DNA of 64,000 nucleotides from Lactarius indigo (Eukaryota; Basidiomycota; Agaricomycetes; Russulales; Russulaceae). Made by a program: the position numbers and the translations under genes. The stretch is from contig JAFKAC010000003.1 in NCBI GenBank assembly GCA_025766275.1, positions 868,001-932,000 of the forward strand, written 5' to 3'. The notes beneath the pieces were generated by a model. That model ran no database searches and was not told where the DNA came from. It was given only the letters and a program-made list of their open reading frames with translations. This document shows, piece after piece, positions 34,382 to 46,254 of the stretch (positions are counted from its first letter, which is position 1; every line of letters starts with the position of its first letter).

Positions 34382-35203
34382 AGACCGGGTTCGACCGTTT
34401 GTTACAACAATGCGACCCTCCAGTTATCCCGTCTTGTTGCATCGACGAAAGGGATGTCGAACGTTATAGGTTTTGGCGCGACTCGACTTTGTGCGTATAC
34501 CCCCACTCAGCATCGCACGTTGTCACATCCAAGTGTGGACTCTGGAGGATCCATTTTTACGGTCTAGTCGCCATGACGCCATGTCACACAAATGGAGAGC
34601 CATTTACCTAAACTAACTCATCCCCGCACATCTAATGACAATGTGAGAAACGTGAGTCAGTGGTTTCAGCATGGGCGGTGTTGACGCGGGCAGAACCACG
34701 GTAGACAACGCTTGTGGATTTCCTTCGTCTGATCCGAGCGCCCGCTACACTCTACTGCTTCTCAGAAGCTACAGCATATACATTTTCGAGTCGGCAGCGT
34801 CTGAATGGCGTTCGGCACCTTATTTCGGGCGCCATCTTCACCATTCTCATTTGCTGGCTTGATCCTCAGGGTCACATGACTGAATACAATTGTCGTTCGT
34901 ACCTCGCGTCTCCGCGCGGTATATTGTTGCAGCCGACGTGAACGCGTGCGGGCATTACAAGCCGTCCCTTACTCACTGCATGACTACCCATCAAGTTTAG
35001 CACATCAGATGCTAAAGGGGTAGTCCGAATGACTTGTTGCTGCTGACTCGGTCATGGCCCGCTAAACGCGCACTTTCAGAATTCCCAAATTACTCACTTC
35101 GTTTGGTCTCTGCTATAAAAACAGGCCGTTTCTTTGCTTCGTAAATCCCCACCGCAGTCCTTCAGCAGTCTATCAGCCTTACCGGTTTTCACTCCTCGAA
35201 ACA
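34382..35203. other. Intergenic, promoter of the LysM gene at the right end
   Basis: About 820 bp with no recognised coding exon. The last 90 bp carry a TATA-like box and a pyrimidine-rich leader for the LysM gene. Confidence 0.5.
35114..35121 (+). promoter_or_regulatory. TATA box of the LysM gene
   Basis: TATAAAAA lies 90 bp upstream of the ATG at 35204, the best core-promoter match in the window. It fits a tightly regulated, inducible secreted protein gene. Confidence 0.5.
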
Positions 35204-35789
35204 ATGCTCGCCGCCAAGCAGCTCTTTTCTATCGTCGCGCTCTCAGCGTTCTTGACCGTCGCGTCCGCTCAGGCGCGTTTGGGCTGCTCTCGCAATGGCA
35301 CCGTTCAGGAGAACGACACCTGTGATATTCTCTCTGCGCGTGACAGCGTGTCCACGTGCGTAGCTTCGCTGAGCCCGTAGAGAACGCTTTCTGATGACCA
35401 TCCTTGGACCATAGCTTCCAGCTCTCTAATGCCAACAAGGATGCCATCGATACCTTTTGCGACAACATCTTCCCAGGAGAGGTGCAATCCGTAGCGCTCT
35501 CTTTTTGGTGTCTCCAGCTAATGGCGGTCATGCACAGAATCTTTGCTTGGGACTAGTGGGCGAGGACTGTACCACTGTTGTAGCCGTACAATCGGGTGAT
35601 TCGTGCAGTGGGATTGCCGATACCGCAAGTATCCCCGTGGCGACACTCCTCGCGAACAACCCGAACGTCAATGCGGATTGCAGCAACATCTATCCCGGCG
35701 AAGTAAGATTTAACCACACAGTCCACGTTCACATCTTAATTCTTTTACAGGTTCTGTGCACAGCCAGCCAGGTCTTCACCTACAATTAG
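35204..35789 (+). CDS. Small secreted LysM-domain protein
   Basis: LysM modules bind chitin or other N-acetylglucosamine polymers; small secreted fungal LysM proteins may act in host or wall interactions. Four exons (35204-35355, 35415-35481, 35538-35702, 35751-35789) give 140 residues. A signal peptide (MLAAKQLFSIVALSAFLTVASA) is followed by one LysM split by an intron (GTVQENDTCDIL...FCDNIFPGENLCL) and a second, better one (VAVQSGDSCSGIADTAS...NADCSNIYPGEVLC), then the short end TASQVFTYN. Introns fall at equivalent places just before the final NLCL or VLC strand of both modules, suggesting that the modules arose by exon duplication. Cysteine pairs fit disulphide bonds. No other domain, so it has the effector-type layout. 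Confidence 0.92.
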
Positions 35790-36002
35790 GAGGAATGGTC
35801 TTGATTTTCGCGAGGGAGAAGTTGACGATCAAGGACTCTGCGTCTGTTGGCTCTATCAACCGTATATCATCTGTCTGGTTGACTGATACCTATCATACAT
35901 TAATGAATAAAACGTTGTCGCTAAGCCGTGGGCGCGTTCCATACGGAGTCGTAAAAGTACAGAAGACAGCACCAAAGAACCCGAATGAAACCCAGAGTCC
36001 GT

Positions 36003-36966
36003 CTAGTGCGACGGACCGGAGTTACGTGCAGCCGTGGCCCGTAAGGGTACCACCTCCCAACGTCGGCGAGCCCAGGCTCTATCACTGAGCTCATGGCGTT
36101 CCTCCGGCGTCAGGCCAATCACACGCACGGCCCGATCACGCGCAGAATCGTCGTCGACCTCAGCTTCCTCGCCGCGCTCCTGCTCTTCCACCTCGTCCTC
36201 GCGCAGATTGAATGTGTCGTCGGTGCCGGCGGCGGTCGAACCCGGCACGGCGACACCAGCGAGGAGGGAGAACGGGTTGCGGAACGCAGAGACGAGCGCG
36301 TCCGATGCCCCGTCCAGGATCGTGCGTGGGCGACGGCGGGGGATCGCGGTCACGTAGAAGGTCTTGGCGCGCCAGGCGGTGCCGCCGGCGAACGCCGGGT
36401 CGCACTCGAAGTCGGCTGTGAGGAGCCCCGTCGCCCCGTTGTAGCGGAAACGGGGGAGAGGGTGCGAATATGCATTTGGGTAGGGCTGTGTTAGTGGGCG
36501 GCGGTGCCTGAGGACGAGACGCCCGTCTATTTGGTTACGGGGGTGTGAAGATCGAGGGTATAGGCGTAACTCAGGGGGGGGGGAACGAACCTTCGACGTC
36601 GAGTGCGTGTCCTGATGCTCGCGCGCAGAGGGCACCGCTGGAGTCGATGAAGAAAACCTTCGGAAGTTCGTAAGCAACAGGGCAGTGCACATCCAAATGC
36701 CGTACTCACCTGATTGCCAGCTTCGGGTCTGCGGAAGCCTAGACGTTTGTTAGCTTTGGAAGAAAGCAGGCCCGTGGAATGAACAACTTGCCTTCAACGA
36801 GAGAACTATCCTTCTCGGGCCATAATATGATGGGAGCGCCATCATGAACGGAGTCGGAGGCAACATCTAATAATCGCCTAGATGACACGGAGCGCAAGAT
36901 GAAACAGCCGGGAGGAAAGCCAAAGTCATTGGAAGATGCTTTCTCGTCACGTTCTTTGATAAGCAT
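36003..36966 (-). CDS. Conserved fungal beta-trefoil (ricin-B-like) protein
   Basis: Start 36966 (MLIKERDEKASSND), then FPPGCFILRSVSSRRLLDVASDS and GAPIILWPEKDSSLVEG, which follow the beta-trefoil pattern of ricin-B-like lectins. Exons join as VEG-FRRPEAGNQ (a 29-nt exon, 36710-36738), VFFIDSSGALCARASGHALDVE, then DGRLVLRHRRPLTQPYPNAYSHPLPRF. The C-terminal part is acidic then basic (LREDEVEEQERGEEAEVDDD, ARRRWEVVPLR). Stop 36003-36005. The intron at 36739-36791 has a GC donor (GCAAGT). It resembles a conserved basidiomycete protein of unknown role; carbohydrate binding is inferred from fold only. Ends 214 bp from the convergent LysM gene. Confidence 0.75.
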
Positions 36967-38696
36967 CCCGTAGTACGATTCGGGAGCGTTAATGGAGAGC
37001 GTATGTGGTGGTGTGTCTTGTAAGTCACTTACAGTGGCTTACAGTGGCCCGCCTAACCGGTTGATAGCGATTGCACCGCCCTGGCTCTTCTTGGCTTGGC
37101 TGGTTCGGTCACCTGACAAAACTGGCAAGTGGCGCGCAGATAACTTGATAACTCCTTGGATAACTCTTTGGTAGTTTTCTCAATCCAAATGAAATCCTTT
37201 CACTATAGCTGGACAGCGCGTGCACCTCCTTGACGCAGATAATGACGAGATTGGTGGAACACAGCACTCACTTGGGCCGAAATGTCGGAATGGATGTAGA
37301 TTGTATTCCAACTTGCACTTGACGAATACGATTATTTCCTTGCCAGGAAGCCGGAAGACAACCGCAAAATCCTGGGTCGACATAGTGCAGCAGCTAAATG
37401 CGGCATGGGGCACGGGTACCGAGATTTACAATTTTGTATACCGCATCCATGATTACAGCAGATAAATAAACGAGGGTATGGTAAACTAGAGCACCGGACA
37501 ATCCCATCCTATATGGGCTCATGCTTACTGAAAGGGACAACAGTAAATTACCCCTCTGCATTAGCGGATAAAAGTGAACGAAAAATGAAAGGGTTGGTTA
37601 CCCTCTCACCGTTGGGTAGAGGGCAACACTAGTCACTGGGATCTTCCGGGGATATGAAGGCTGCATAGGCCTCAAGGCGCTGTGGTAGGAGGGTTGATTG
37701 ATCGGGCAGATTGTGGGCTGCTTTGGTCTCCTGTAGGAAGACGAGAAGTATAACAGTGTGTCTCTCACGTGAGAAGACAGTCGGATGCGGCAATACGCCC
37801 ATTACTTTGTGTCTGAGTCTGGCGTTAGTATAGACTCAGAGGGGTAGTGATAGATAATGTAGGTGTCAGTCACGAATATGTTGCCGCATGGGCAGACGTG
37901 GGTTGTGAAGGCCCGAAGCTGATGGAATAGTCTGTCGTGAATGTGTGACCGACTGCTAGACGTAGCGCGGTGATGACTGTGGCAGTGATAGGGGAATGAG
38001 TAAGATGCTGTCCACAAGCCATGGTTTCGACTGTCTGGGGGGGGGGGGGGGGGGTGCGAATGGCCCAGCTGTATGCTTAGAACGGTTCTAGGGGCATGTT
38101 TCCAAGCGAGAGACCAAATAGCGTAAGCGACGGAGTGACGTTCTTCTGATGTGAGATCGAACGGATGTTGGGCGCGCTACCTGGCCTACAGTATTGCTGC
38201 GGCACAGTACGCTTTGAGTGCCCTGCTCCTGACCCTGAGCGCCTATAGTCCTTAGGTGCTCATGTGAAGAAAAGTTTCACATCCCTAGAGAAGGCGAAAA
38301 TAGAAGAAACATCAGTGACTTTGTACCTGCTGTTCTAGAGTTAGGGTGTTGGACAACCTGAAAATCTATTTGGAAGTACAATATACATGTCATACTCACA
38401 TTGCGTAATTACGCCGCGGCTTCGGCAGCCACTGCGAGCGAAATCGCGTCCACATTGAACCGAACGACTTTCTCGCCTACTAAGTTGCCACCGGCACGTA
38501 GCCAGCATCGAAGCATTCAATCTTTATCACCCCTGCTGCTCCCACGATCTTACCGTCGGTGGGACACTAATTAGTGAATTACTCCTGTCGTGACAGGAGC
38601 CCGCGTACCTGACGGGGACACTCGTTGCCGACAGTTGGGCTCACTACACCTACGAAAGCCACAGTCACTCCAAATCTCCCAGGGTTCAGACGCCAT
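36967..38696. other. Gene-poor stretch
   Basis: About 1.7 kb with short unrecognised frames only. Contains a run of 18 G at 38037-38054. It adjoins the LINE relic, so some of this may be its 3' flank or older mobile-element debris, which I could not identify. Confidence 0.45.
38037..38054 (+). repeat. Homopolymer of 18 G
   Basis: Uninterrupted G tract; likely length-variable and prone to sequencing error. Lies just 3' of the LINE relic. Confidence 0.85.
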
Positions 38697-41147
38697 TCAT
38701 TGATTTGCGGGCGTGAGACAGGGACCCGGTCTGCGAAGGGCAGACTTTGTGGCTGAACCTAGCTCTAGCTGGTTTTCAGGAGCCACACGATCTGGTTCCT
38801 CTAGGCCTGGGTCCTGCCAACACTCGCCCAGGTGGGCGACGAGTTGACTGGCCCGAAGTAACCTGCCAGTAAAGAGTCTCAATGCTGAACTCCTATTAGT
38901 CAGCATTTCTACTCGGTGTTCAATTAGGAAGGCGCTTAGTACTTGTAGTTTGTGAGCGAGTTTTCTTTGCTGGGCTTTATACCATAATTGGCATCGGCAT
39001 GCAAGGACGATATATGGCGTTGTGAAGGAGTTGTACAGTACCGATACCCCTGACGGAGTTGCCAAGTAGGTGGAGTATCTTGAGGGAAACGAGCCCTGAG
39101 CATGTCGGCAACCGATTTCAGTCTTCTGTGAAGGTGATGTTATTGACGTGCATACCAAGAGAGGAATTACTGTAATTTTTCATCTTGTGAAGGTGGCGAG
39201 GTGTGAACGGCTGATAGGATCGGTAAAATGGGCGAGCATCGAGGTGTGCTTGCGGCTATCTTGAGAGGGTCGCTCGTTGCGCCATTGAAAAAGAGACAGA
39301 CTGATCAATCGTCCAGGAAGTTGCAGGGGGAAACCTAGTGATTCCATGAAGTGGTCGAGGCGACCGTGGTTCACAATGCATCCTTGGTGTCGAATAGCAA
39401 CACAGCATATTTGAGCTTGTTGGCGAGTGCAACATCAACGTCGTGAAAGAGCGAGAGAGCCGCATCTGCCCCCAAATTGCGTGGTGGGGATTAGTGCCTG
39501 AGTGGTGATTCGCTGTAAAGCAGTAGTTCTGGTGACTCCTCCCCCCCACGACTCCACGAGCTTCGTGAGACGTCCTAGCAACGTGACGGGGTGATGGGTT
39601 TTGCCTAGTCTGGTTTCGCTGGTTTTGGAATTACCACCACTTTGGCACCTTTCCACTCGAGGGGGTGATGGCCGACTAGTGCGTATACGTCGAAATACAT
39701 GGTAATGTGGCTGCCGCCACCCGATGTCTGACAGATCTGGGGGCGGAGGAACGAGGTCTTCTTAAAAGGCGCCAGATTTCGGCGTCTTCGATCGGGGGGT
39801 GATGGCGGGCCGCGCGGGCGGGGTCACCTGGAAACGTTACGGGAACCTGAGGGGGTTAGCAGTAAAGAACCAGCCAGACAAGACATCCGCTATTTCTGAA
39901 CGCGCGTAGAGGAGCCATTGGTCTCCTCACCAGAGGGAGGGGATCGCCGAGGCTCTGCGACAGAAGGGCAAATTGATGATGTTCCATGAGTCCGATCCAT
40001 GAATGCCTTTCGGCCCACCTCGTTTGGCCATTCGGATGCCTGCAAGAGATAATTCCGTTTCTCGTCTTCGCCTCGTGCTAATTTAGCGATTTCTTCTGTT
40101 GTAAGTGGCGGCAATCGCTGTTCCACCAGGCGGTGGGCTTCCCTTTGCGTCTGCCGCGAGGTTTGAGAGATCGATCGCAGGCCCTTCAAGATGTCCGAGT
40201 CTTCTCGAAGTTGTTGGGCTACTTGGGTCAGAAGGGAGGCAGCAGGGTGACTTAGTTTCAAAAGGCCGTGCCATGGTCCGTCTTCGGCTAGCTAAGGGTA
40301 TGTAACGGCGATTCATGGTAGGCCTATAGTATCGGTTTCGGAGATATCGCCCTGGATGAAGTTATTTAAGACACGCGTATGGAAGTGTGTGATCCGATCC
40401 AATGGATCCTTCCCAGTCAATTTCCACTCGCTGTATTAACCGCCGCATTTGACTCAGATCAGATCAAGTGTGCCGAGTCCTTGGGAGTGTAGAGTCACCC
40501 GGTCAAGAAATGTGTGTAAACAGTTGCATGGCCGCCAATTCTTCCACTTCGAGGGCGAGGGGGAGTGCGCATTGAAGTACCTGAAGAGGGTAGTGGGGTC
40601 GAGGGTCGGGAGTTGTAAGGGGGTTTGGAGCTGCGTTGTAATAGTTGACGACACAGATAGTGGACCCCCAGGACGATATCGATGGCTTGAAGTCATGGCG
40701 CAAAGGTCAGCCTCGCTGCGCCGATAGTCACGGTGTGCTGATACGGGCGCACGTGTGACGCACGTTTTGCCGCAACCTGGTACCTGCCCGTCTCCGGGGA
40801 CTAGGCAATTGCAACTTTGTAGAGATTCTCACAAGACTTGGCGCCACTGGAAAATCGTTGAACCGACAAGAGAGTTTCTCATTCCCACTGGCATAAACTG
40901 AATGAGCAATCGGTTCTATTCGGGCTTGGTGGACTCGCAGGAGTAGTAGTTCGCCGCCTGTTACGTCTCGAAAAGGCAATGATCCACCTGCGTCTCGGTT
41001 GAAGTCTAGTTGACGTGTGTCAATCGGATTTTTTCGGGCGAAGGCGTTGACAGCTGACGTCTTTTTTGTCATGGTGGACTTATTTCTGCTTTCTGTGAAA
41101 GGAAGGCGCCCAAACTCGTGGACACTGGCAGGTCTGACTGTTTGCAT
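38697..41147 (-). mobile_element. Decayed LINE-type (non-LTR) retrotransposon
   Basis: Minus-strand frames, each short and broken, match successive parts of a fungal LINE polyprotein. Endonuclease-like VVNYYNAAPNPL lies near 40640. Reverse transcriptase pieces are a GK-T-P-VTLLGRL-KLVE segment and QFGGR near 39480-39620, a palm-like LLFDTKD near 39390, then NHGRLDHFMESLGFPLQLPG, SLFFNGATSDP, and RCSPILPILSAVHTSP near 39200. A thumb-like stretch CRCQLWYKAQQRKLAHKLQ follows near 38930-38990. Multiple frameshifts and stops separate these, and the YADD motif was not found, so it is dead. Target-site duplications and the true ends were not identified; the interval is approximate. Confidence 0.75.
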
Positions 41148-41210
41148 AAGTATGCCACCTGGGTACAGTACTTACCACTAGACGTTCCGTTCTTCCTACC
41201 CTTTACAAGG

Positions 41211-43274
41211 ATGTCCATGGCGGCGCGCCAAGACGAGAATGACGGGTCTGCCGCCTGCAAAGTCCCAGACGTTGCCAACACCCTGACGCCACTCTCACAT
41301 CATGAAAGCGCGTCGCATGATGCTGAGAGCGGCAAGAATAACGATGCGGTAGAGACGCCCCACAGCATTTTTACCTTTAAAGAGAAATGGTTTCTCGTCG
41401 GTCTGGCGTCCTTGTCCGCGTTGTTCAGGTGAGTTGGAAAAAAAAAACCCACGCGGGCACTAACGCAAACTGACGCGACTCGTAACATGCAGTCCCTTTA
41501 CCGCGAACATATACTTCCCTGTTATTCCTACTATATCTGAGGATTTTCACAAAAGTATAGAACTCATCGATCTGACCGTTACAATGTACATGGTCATCCA
41601 AGGTTTATGTGCGTGTATACCTCGGTTCACGATCGAGACTGTATCTCACTGATCTTCCCCGTGATCTAGCTCCGATGTTCTGGGGAACGCTGTCCGACCA
41701 CCGGGGGCGCAGGCCAATTATGATTATTTGTTTAACGACGCTCTCCTTGTCATGTGTTGGGCTTGCCCTAGTCCCAACATCTGCCTATTGGTTGTTGATG
41801 TTATTGCGATGTTTCCAAGCAGCGGGATCAGCAAGTACTTACGCAATTGGTATGCATCTAGTGGTAGAACAATACTGATTAGAAGAACTAATAGTCGGTA
41901 CTGTCACCACCAGGTGCTGGGATCATTGCCGACATATCCACTCCTGCTGAACGAGCTGGCTTCATCGGGATTTACGGCGTTGGCCCCATGGTATGTAAAT
42001 ATATCACCCTGCTCCAAGTACTAGTGAACCTATTTTTGACTGTTAGGTGGGGCCCACCCTCGGTCCTGTAATTGGGGGGGTGCTATCCCAGAGTTTTCAT
42101 TGGAGGTGTGTATCACGCTATTTTGTCTTTTGGCAATCAATGTACCGCAACTCGAATAGAGCTATCTTTTGGTTCTTGTGCATCGGCGCTGCCACATGGG
42201 GTCTCGTGCTCTTCTTGCAAGTGCCGTCCTGTCCATTTTGATGCCTCGTTCTTATGGTTGGCACATTCTCAGGTTTCTCCCCGAGACCCTCCGCGCCATC
42301 GTGGGGGATGGAAGTGTCTCAGCAGGGTGGATCTACATGCCCCCGGTGCCCATCATCGGTAGACATCGTGTCATGAAACAACCGGGCGAACTGCCGCCAC
42401 GCAAGCCACTCGCGAACCCTTTCACGATGCTTGCATATCCTGATGTCTTCATTCTTCTCCTCTTTAACGGCACATTCTTCGCCGTTTTTTACGGCGTGAC
42501 AGCCAGTTTATCGACCAGCTTCAAGGAGGTATATCCTTATTTAACCCAAACGGATCTTGGGTTGTGCTTCCTCGGCATCGGAGGGGGGATGTTTATTGGT
42601 ACGATATTCAGCGGGAAACTCTTGGACGCCAACTACAGGAAGATAAAGGACAACCTCGTCCCTCAAGCTCAGACAGAACCCAAGAAGGTCACTGATCCTG
42701 GTTCCCTTCGCGACTCATTCCCCATTGAACGGGCCAGGCTACAAATTGCGCCGTACCTTGTTGTTGTGTACACGTCCTGTGTTATAGGTTACGGTTGGTC
42801 TCTTCGAGCGAAGACCTCCATTGCGGTGCCCTTGATTTTGCAAGTCATCAGTACGTTATATACTACGTTGTGCTACTTGTCACAACCCCTAACTATGCGT
42901 CGTGTAGTGGGTGCTGCGGTTATTAGCGTGATGAACGCTGTCTCAGCGCTACTGGTGGATCTAGTGCCCAATCAGGGATCCTCGATTACAGCCTGTGTAT
43001 GTCTGCCTTTTTGGTCTCATGGAAACCCCCAGTTTTTTCATCTCGACAGAACAACGTCGTCCGCTGCTTGATGGGTGCTGGTATGGTGACCATTATAAAC
43101 CCCATTATTTCCGCGATGGGCAACGGATGGGCCTACGTTCTTCTCGGTGGTTCATGCGTGCTCGTCTCACCTTTGATTTGGGTTGAAGTCCGGTGGGGGC
43201 CCGTATGGCGGGAGCGGCGGCTCAAAGCGCGGGAACATACCACTGCGCCCTCTCATGAAGCGCCACCAGCATAG
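41211..43274 (+). CDS. Major facilitator superfamily transporter, DHA1 drug:H+ antiporter type
   Basis: Proton-coupled exporter of the fungal quinidine/multidrug-resistance group, plasma membrane. Start 41211 (MSMAARQDENDGSA; a second ATG two codons later is possible). A charged N-terminus precedes the first helix (FLVGLASLSALFSPFTANIYFP). The signature WGTLSDHRGRRPIMIICLTTL and LLRCFQAAGSASTYAIG are typical, followed by GIYGVGPMVGPTLGPVIGG. The frame appears broken near 42220, but a GC-AG intron (42217-42272, donor GCAAGT) joins GLVLFL to FLPETLRAIVGDG. Later helices include FNGTFFAVFYGVTASL, GIGGGMFIGTIFSG and INPIISAMGNGWAYVLLGG. Stop 43272-43274. About nine introns; the substrate cannot be predicted. 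Confidence 0.87.
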
Positions 43275-43575
43275 TTCACGGAACTCGAACCCGTGGGCTC
43301 TGGTGATGTTACTGTATCAGTGCATTTTAACGATGACCTCATGTTGTAATGTATATGTATGATCACCGTAGTACACAGCGTTAATGACCTTTGGATCTCT
43401 CGTGGTGTTCGGGGAGTAAAAGGACTCAGAATCACCAGACCAGAAAAGGCTCGTTCCCGCTGGGACGTCATAGGACTTATACTCGTGGACGGCCACGCAA
43501 GCAAAATCTCAGGGTCCGGCTCATAATACATCGCTGATACAAAGGCATGTGCAGACGGTTACAACAGACGGTCTC

Positions 43576-45943
43576 TCATTCATCGTCCTCATCAGAATCT
43601 ACGAACTCATCGTCTGAATCGAGCTGGCCAGGCAACCGCCTCGACTGTCGGGCGCTTCGTTCCTGGCCTTCGAGGCGCCTTTTCTCCACGAGGTCTTCTA
43701 GTGCGCCGGCCATCTTCGGTAAGCCCTTCCACTCGTGGCGCGCGACGACGCTGCCCCCGTGGCCACTAGACCAGCCGACACTCATCAGAACGGGCTCCTG
43801 ATGTCGGAAGCAGATCAGCAAACTCTCCCCCTATCTTATTCACGCTTTGCCTTACCTTCGAGTGCCAGCTCACGTCGCGGACGCATACGGGCTTGGAGCC
43901 TTTGAAGTCCCTCGGCTCGAGGCCAGATGGGTCAAACGCCATCGGAAGTGTCTTGCTCCGGTCAAGCACTTGAACGACTCGGCCGTCGAGTGACCAGATC
44001 TAAGAATAATAGGGTTGAGATAAAAATTCGAAACCCCCCCACGAGAGTGACACGAACGTGTATCCTTCCGTCGGCAGACCCAGAATAGATGTACTGCCCA
44101 CCCGTTGTCTCTGCAGGACTGAAGTGGCACCGTATGAGAGTCTGAAGCACAGCGTGCCCTCGGTATGTCATAACGCTGCAGTCCAGCGGATGCGCCAGGT
44201 ACTTTGGTTTAGGGTAGTGTCCAGACCTAGCGATTATTAATAATGATTCAAATGGGGGACCAAGGGCAGAACGCGTTTACCGATAGTCATATCTACTAAT
44301 GCCGTAGTCGACGTTAACCACCGCTTCGTGTTCTGTGTTCGTGCGCATTTTACGCAGGTCCCACAACCGAAGAGCCTGATCTTTCCCATTGGAAATTACA
44401 TAACGACCATCCCCCTTCGCTGACACGTTGGTTATACCTTCTGTGTGACCGATCAACACACCCGAGGGCGTTTGTGAAGGGCCCAACGAACGGCGGTCCC
44501 TGTGAAACACTGCGTCCAGGCGGCATGTAGAAAATAAAACATTACACACCAGATTTTCAAAAACGCATCGTCTGAGGCACTGATAAGAACATTACCAGAA
44601 GCTGTATCGGCCCAGCAACAACTGTTGACGTCATCTTGATGGGCGTCGATCTTGACTGTTCGCTTATTGGCAAGTAGGTCATATACTTGTACGCCTTATG
44701 AGCATCTTCGTTTTTTTCACCTAGGCCACATACTCACCGAAAATCTTTCCATCTCCTCCGGCAACAACCTCATTACCGTCCGCCGAAAATTTACAGCTCC
44801 AAATACCGAAATTGTCCGAGGACATGGGACCGAGCCGTCGTGTAGGTACCGTATCTGCAAAGGATAGCGGTATCTGAGTTGTTGACGAGTCCAGCGTTGT
44901 CGCCATGTGCACTATCGAGTCCTACGTATTACTCCCGGTAAGGCTCGCCTCAGGAACGCGCAAATGGCTCACAATGGAGGAATAAATGATCCTGTATTGG
45001 CCGATGAGCACAGGAGACGAACCACATGTGACGCTAACCTTTCATTGTCGGGGCTTAGGTGGGCATCGGTAATAGTCCATCCACCTGACGAACCCTGAAT
45101 AATCTTGATGACCTTCATGGTTGTCGGTTCGTCGGCGGGTGCCCACCCAAGTCGCCGGTGATGCCGTTCTGTTGGCTGTGGAGTTTGCCTGGGATTTGTA
45201 GGAGGCGCGGTCGTATCGAATATATGCAAGCGGAAGTCTACTGAAGATTCAGCGCGGACATTAGGCTGGGACGATGGCACATCATACCTTTGCAGCATGT
45301 GTAATAGAATGACGAATCTGAGCCACCCGAATAAGATGCCAATATATAGTAGTCGGGACGTAGACGAACTGGTTGAGTATTGTCCACAGTATATGTTATC
45401 GGTAAGAGACGCAACGGCCGTGCCGTTAGTGTTGGGGACGATAGCCTGGGTTCATGGTTAAGAAGGATGTAGTACACCAAGGACGTACACTCCACTTACG
45501 TTGGTGATGTCCTGCATAGGAGTTTGACGGAGCTTGATCTGCCTTGACAATATGGCTTTGGCAAAGCTAGTACCCCCATTACGAGACCGGGTTTCGCAGC
45601 CAATTCGACCGAACTCTCCACTCACAAGGAGTCTCTTGCCTGCCTCTTGGGGTGTAGTCACGGGTGGAAACCATTCTGGGGTCTTGGCGTGTGGCCGACG
45701 CCAAAAGCTTTGCATCTCCTCTTCGTCATCTTCGTCCTCGTCATCATCTTCGTCGTTGTTCCGATTACGTAGGTCGCGATCATCGACGCTCCTTGCGTTA
45801 TCTTGATGTCGGGTAGTTGCAGAGTCGCCTCCCGGCAAGCGTACTAGGCGGAACCCTGGTAATAACGACTGGCGAAACAACTCTCGGGTTGACTCTGAGT
45901 CATCGTCTCCTTCGCCCCGAGTTCCAAATGCACGCATTTGCAT
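43576..45943 (-). CDS. WD40 protein of the DCAF11/LEC14B family
   Basis: DCAF11-type proteins are substrate receptors for CUL4-DDB1 ubiquitin ligases. Start 45943 (MQMRAFGTRGEGDDDSES). A polar N-terminus with a long acidic run (about 45715-45770) is followed by FWRRPHAKTPEWFPPV and WD40 blades: SRLLYIGIL-type, IIQGSSGGWTITDAHLSPDNE, WSCKFSADGNEVVAGGDGKIF, IDAHQDDVNSCCWA, VLIGHTEGITNVSAKGDGRYVISNGKDQALRLWDLRKM, the blade after RGHAVLQTLIRCHFSPAE with YIYSGSADGRIHIWSLDGRVVQ, and VCVRDVSWH. The C-terminus is acidic (SDDEFVDSDEDDE), stop 43576-43578. Many small introns. Blade order and the HTEGIT...KDQALRLWDLR block are characteristic of the family. Confidence 0.87.
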
Positions 45944-46254
45944 GATGGCTATTTCAGAATAATCAGAACGTAAGAGAGGGGATAAAGGGCTCGCTGAGAT
46001 TCTGAGTGCGCACTATTGAGAAGCTCCATAATTCCCAGATTTTGGCCTTGCCTATCTCCATTTCCCTCTGTTGGTGAGTCTCTGTTGTGAGACATGTTGG
46101 GGCTACGCAGACCTGAAGCCTGAATCACTATTTAGCTCGGCAAGAGACCGGCACAGAACTATCCCGGCCCGATTTTCCGGTTTACTGCCAGGACCCCAAG
46201 CACACCCCACGTAATCGGACACTCGGGGTCATTCGCACACTCGACCTCACGCTC
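45944..46254. promoter_or_regulatory. 311-bp shared promoter region of two WD40 genes
   Basis: Separates the divergent start codons of the DCAF11-like (45943, minus) and TBL1-like (46255, plus) genes. No TATA box or distinctive motif noticed. Common regulation is inferred from spacing only. Confidence 0.5.

Noticed and set aside
36034..36494. Plus-strand frames opposite the beta-trefoil gene
   Set aside because: Arg/Ser-rich shadows of the GC-rich minus-strand exon, no start context or domain.
42217..42272. Frameshift in the DHA1 transporter
   Set aside because: A GC-AG intron with consensus donor GCAAGT restores FLFLPETLR, so no frameshift is needed.
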